Below are positions 15,076 to 15,664 of a stretch of DNA of 15,664 nucleotides, in pieces (within the stretch, counting starts at the first letter, position 1; the number at the start of each line of letters is the position of its first letter). A model generated the notes under the pieces. The model was not told the DNA's origin. It searched no databases and worked only from the letters and a program-made list of their open reading frames with translations. Position numbers and translations under genes: made by a program. Location of the stretch: the NCBI GenBank assembly GCA_964448855.1, contig CAYUXI010000032.1, positions 1 through 15,664 on the forward strand, written 5' to 3'. This DNA comes from QAMX01 sp964448855 (GTDB taxonomy: Bacteria > Bacillota > Clostridia > Oscillospirales > QAMX01).

Positions 15076-15342
15076 TTATGCGGAAACGGACGGCTGTTCT
15101 GGTGTGGAAACACCGGATTGTGAATGTGTGGAAAAAGTTGGCGAAGCAGCCGGGGCAAACAGCGTGCAGCCCATGGCGCGGAAGTGCTCGATCTTTTCGA
15201 AAATCAGCGCCTCCGAAACCTGAAAGTGCTCCGCCAGACAGGGGATGCAGAGGAACGTCTCCGCGCCGCGGTTGACCATGCGCCGGTAAATGGCGATTTC
15301 ATCTGCGGACAGCGTCTGCCCACAGCGAAAGCAGGTACTCAT
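15076..15342 (-). CDS. Small zinc-ribbon-like protein of unknown function
   Basis: 88 residues. Two CxxC knuckles (C4/C7 in CFRCG and C32/C35 in CIPC) suggest one bound zinc. They are linked by SADEIAIYRRMVNRGAETF and followed by a helical HFQVSEALIFEKIEHFRAMGCTLF. I recall similar clostridial proteins of about 60-65 residues ending near GCTLF. No function is known to me. The last ~25 residues are low-complexity (Ser, Thr, Pro) and are partly encoded by DnaA-box-like sequence. The ATG overlaps the alpha-galactosidase stop (ATGA) and has no good ribosome site, so it probably depends on coupling. Confidence 0.8.
   Translation of the reverse strand: MSTCFRCGQTLSADEIAIYRRMVNRGAETFLCIPCLAEHFQVSEALIFEKIEHFRAMGCTLFAPAASPTFSTHSQSGVSTPEQPSVSA
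15103..15135 (+). promoter_or_regulatory. DnaA-box-like sites inside the zinc-ribbon gene
   Basis: TGTGGAAAA (15127-15135) is identical to the oriC doublet 9-mers. TGTGGAAAC (15103-15111) differs by one base from them. Both share the orientation of the doublet. They lie in the last codons of the zinc-ribbon gene, where they encode Ser-Thr pairs (FSTH and VSTP). They may extend the origin's box cluster past the terminator. Confidence 0.5.
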
Positions 15343-15664
15343 GCGTGCTCGAGCGTGGCGCGCCAGAGACGGCAGCCGTGCGGTTCGACGGCAAAATCGA
15401 GCACATCGCGCAAAAAGCCCACCGATTCACCGGTGAAGCAGTCCGTCATGCGGAAGCCGTAGCCGGATTCGCAGGGGACGCCGAACTCGTCCAGTGTGCA
15501 GCCGCTAAAGGTCCAGGTCTTGTTTTCCTGATCGCTGAGGTTGAAAGCGGCAATGGCGAATTCGTTGTTGGACAGGTGGCGGATGAAGACGTAGAGGTCG
15601 TCGCGCTCGCACGCCATGTAGGGCGGTCTGCACTCCTCGTCCTGGTTGAGTGCGATGAGGTTTT
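15339..15664 (-). CDS. GH27-type alpha-galactosidase, C-terminal part (5' end outside window)
   Basis: About 107 residues are visible; the frame stays open to the window edge, so the start lies to the right. The visible part begins NLIALNQDEECRPPY, matching the end of the catalytic barrel in GH27 alpha-galactosidases (the IALNQD stretch). It continues with a beta-sandwich: VFIRHLSNNEFAIAAFNLSD, GYGFRMTDCFTGESVG, PHGCRLWRATLEH. The family releases terminal alpha-galactose from sugars such as melibiose and raffinose. The catalytic aspartates would lie outside the window, so activity cannot be checked. A related glycosidase family with a similar C-terminal domain is possible. Confidence 0.75.
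   Translation of the reverse strand, partial: NLIALNQDEECRPPYMACERDDLYVFIRHLSNNEFAIAAFNLSDQENKTWTFSGCTLDEFGVPCESGYGFRMTDCFTGESVGFLRDVLDFAVEPHGCRLWRATLEHA

Overview
The window looks like the replication-origin region of a moderately GC-rich Firmicute. Gene order dnaA, dnaN, yaaA-type S4 gene, recF, remB (DUF370), gyrB, gyrA is the classic Gram-positive origin cluster. The protein variants (clostridial DUF4093 toprim protein, AEC transporter, GH27 end) and the palindromic GCGAAGCGTCTGAGGGAG-type repeats at the left edge suggest a gut clostridium of the Oscillospiraceae/Ruminococcaceae kind. The family-level placement is inference from memory. Every gene I accept is on the minus strand, so transcription runs right to left.

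Right to left: (1) 15664-15076, the 3' end of a GH27-type alpha-galactosidase, overlapped by ATGA with a small zinc-ribbon protein, then an intrinsic terminator (15019-15059). (2) 15022-14597, an AT- and purine-rich gap with DnaA-box-like sites and a dnaA promoter: one half of a bipartite oriC. (3) dnaA (14596-13274). (4) 13273-12993, a second cluster of DnaA-box-like sites with a dnaN promoter: the other half of oriC. (5) dnaN, the S4 gene, recF, remB, gyrB and gyrA, tightly spaced. (6) rnhA and the Fe-S pair nifS/iscS and nifU/iscU, ending at a terminator (3327-3360). (7) A second unit of four genes: an unrecognised membrane protein, a GlpP-family antiterminator, a DUF4093 toprim protein and an AEC transporter. 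The last three overlap by 4 nt at each junction and end at a strong hairpin (448-485). (8) 1-447, no gene, but a cluster of repeats and hairpins.

The core genes serve replication initiation (DnaA, oriC), processivity (DnaN), repair of stalled forks (RecF), supercoiling (gyrase) and primer/R-loop removal (RNase HI). All are co-directional with a fork leaving oriC leftwards.

I found no novel multi-gene system. The most interesting signals concern initiation. The prevailing DnaA-box form is TTTTCCACA; I saw no canonical TTATCCACA. Domain IV of this DnaA is changed at several positions that contact DNA in E. coli. A 21-bp tandem box doublet from oriC recurs with one mismatch just downstream of gyrA. 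Box-like sites also lie inside the C-terminal codons of the zinc-ribbon gene and of dnaA itself.
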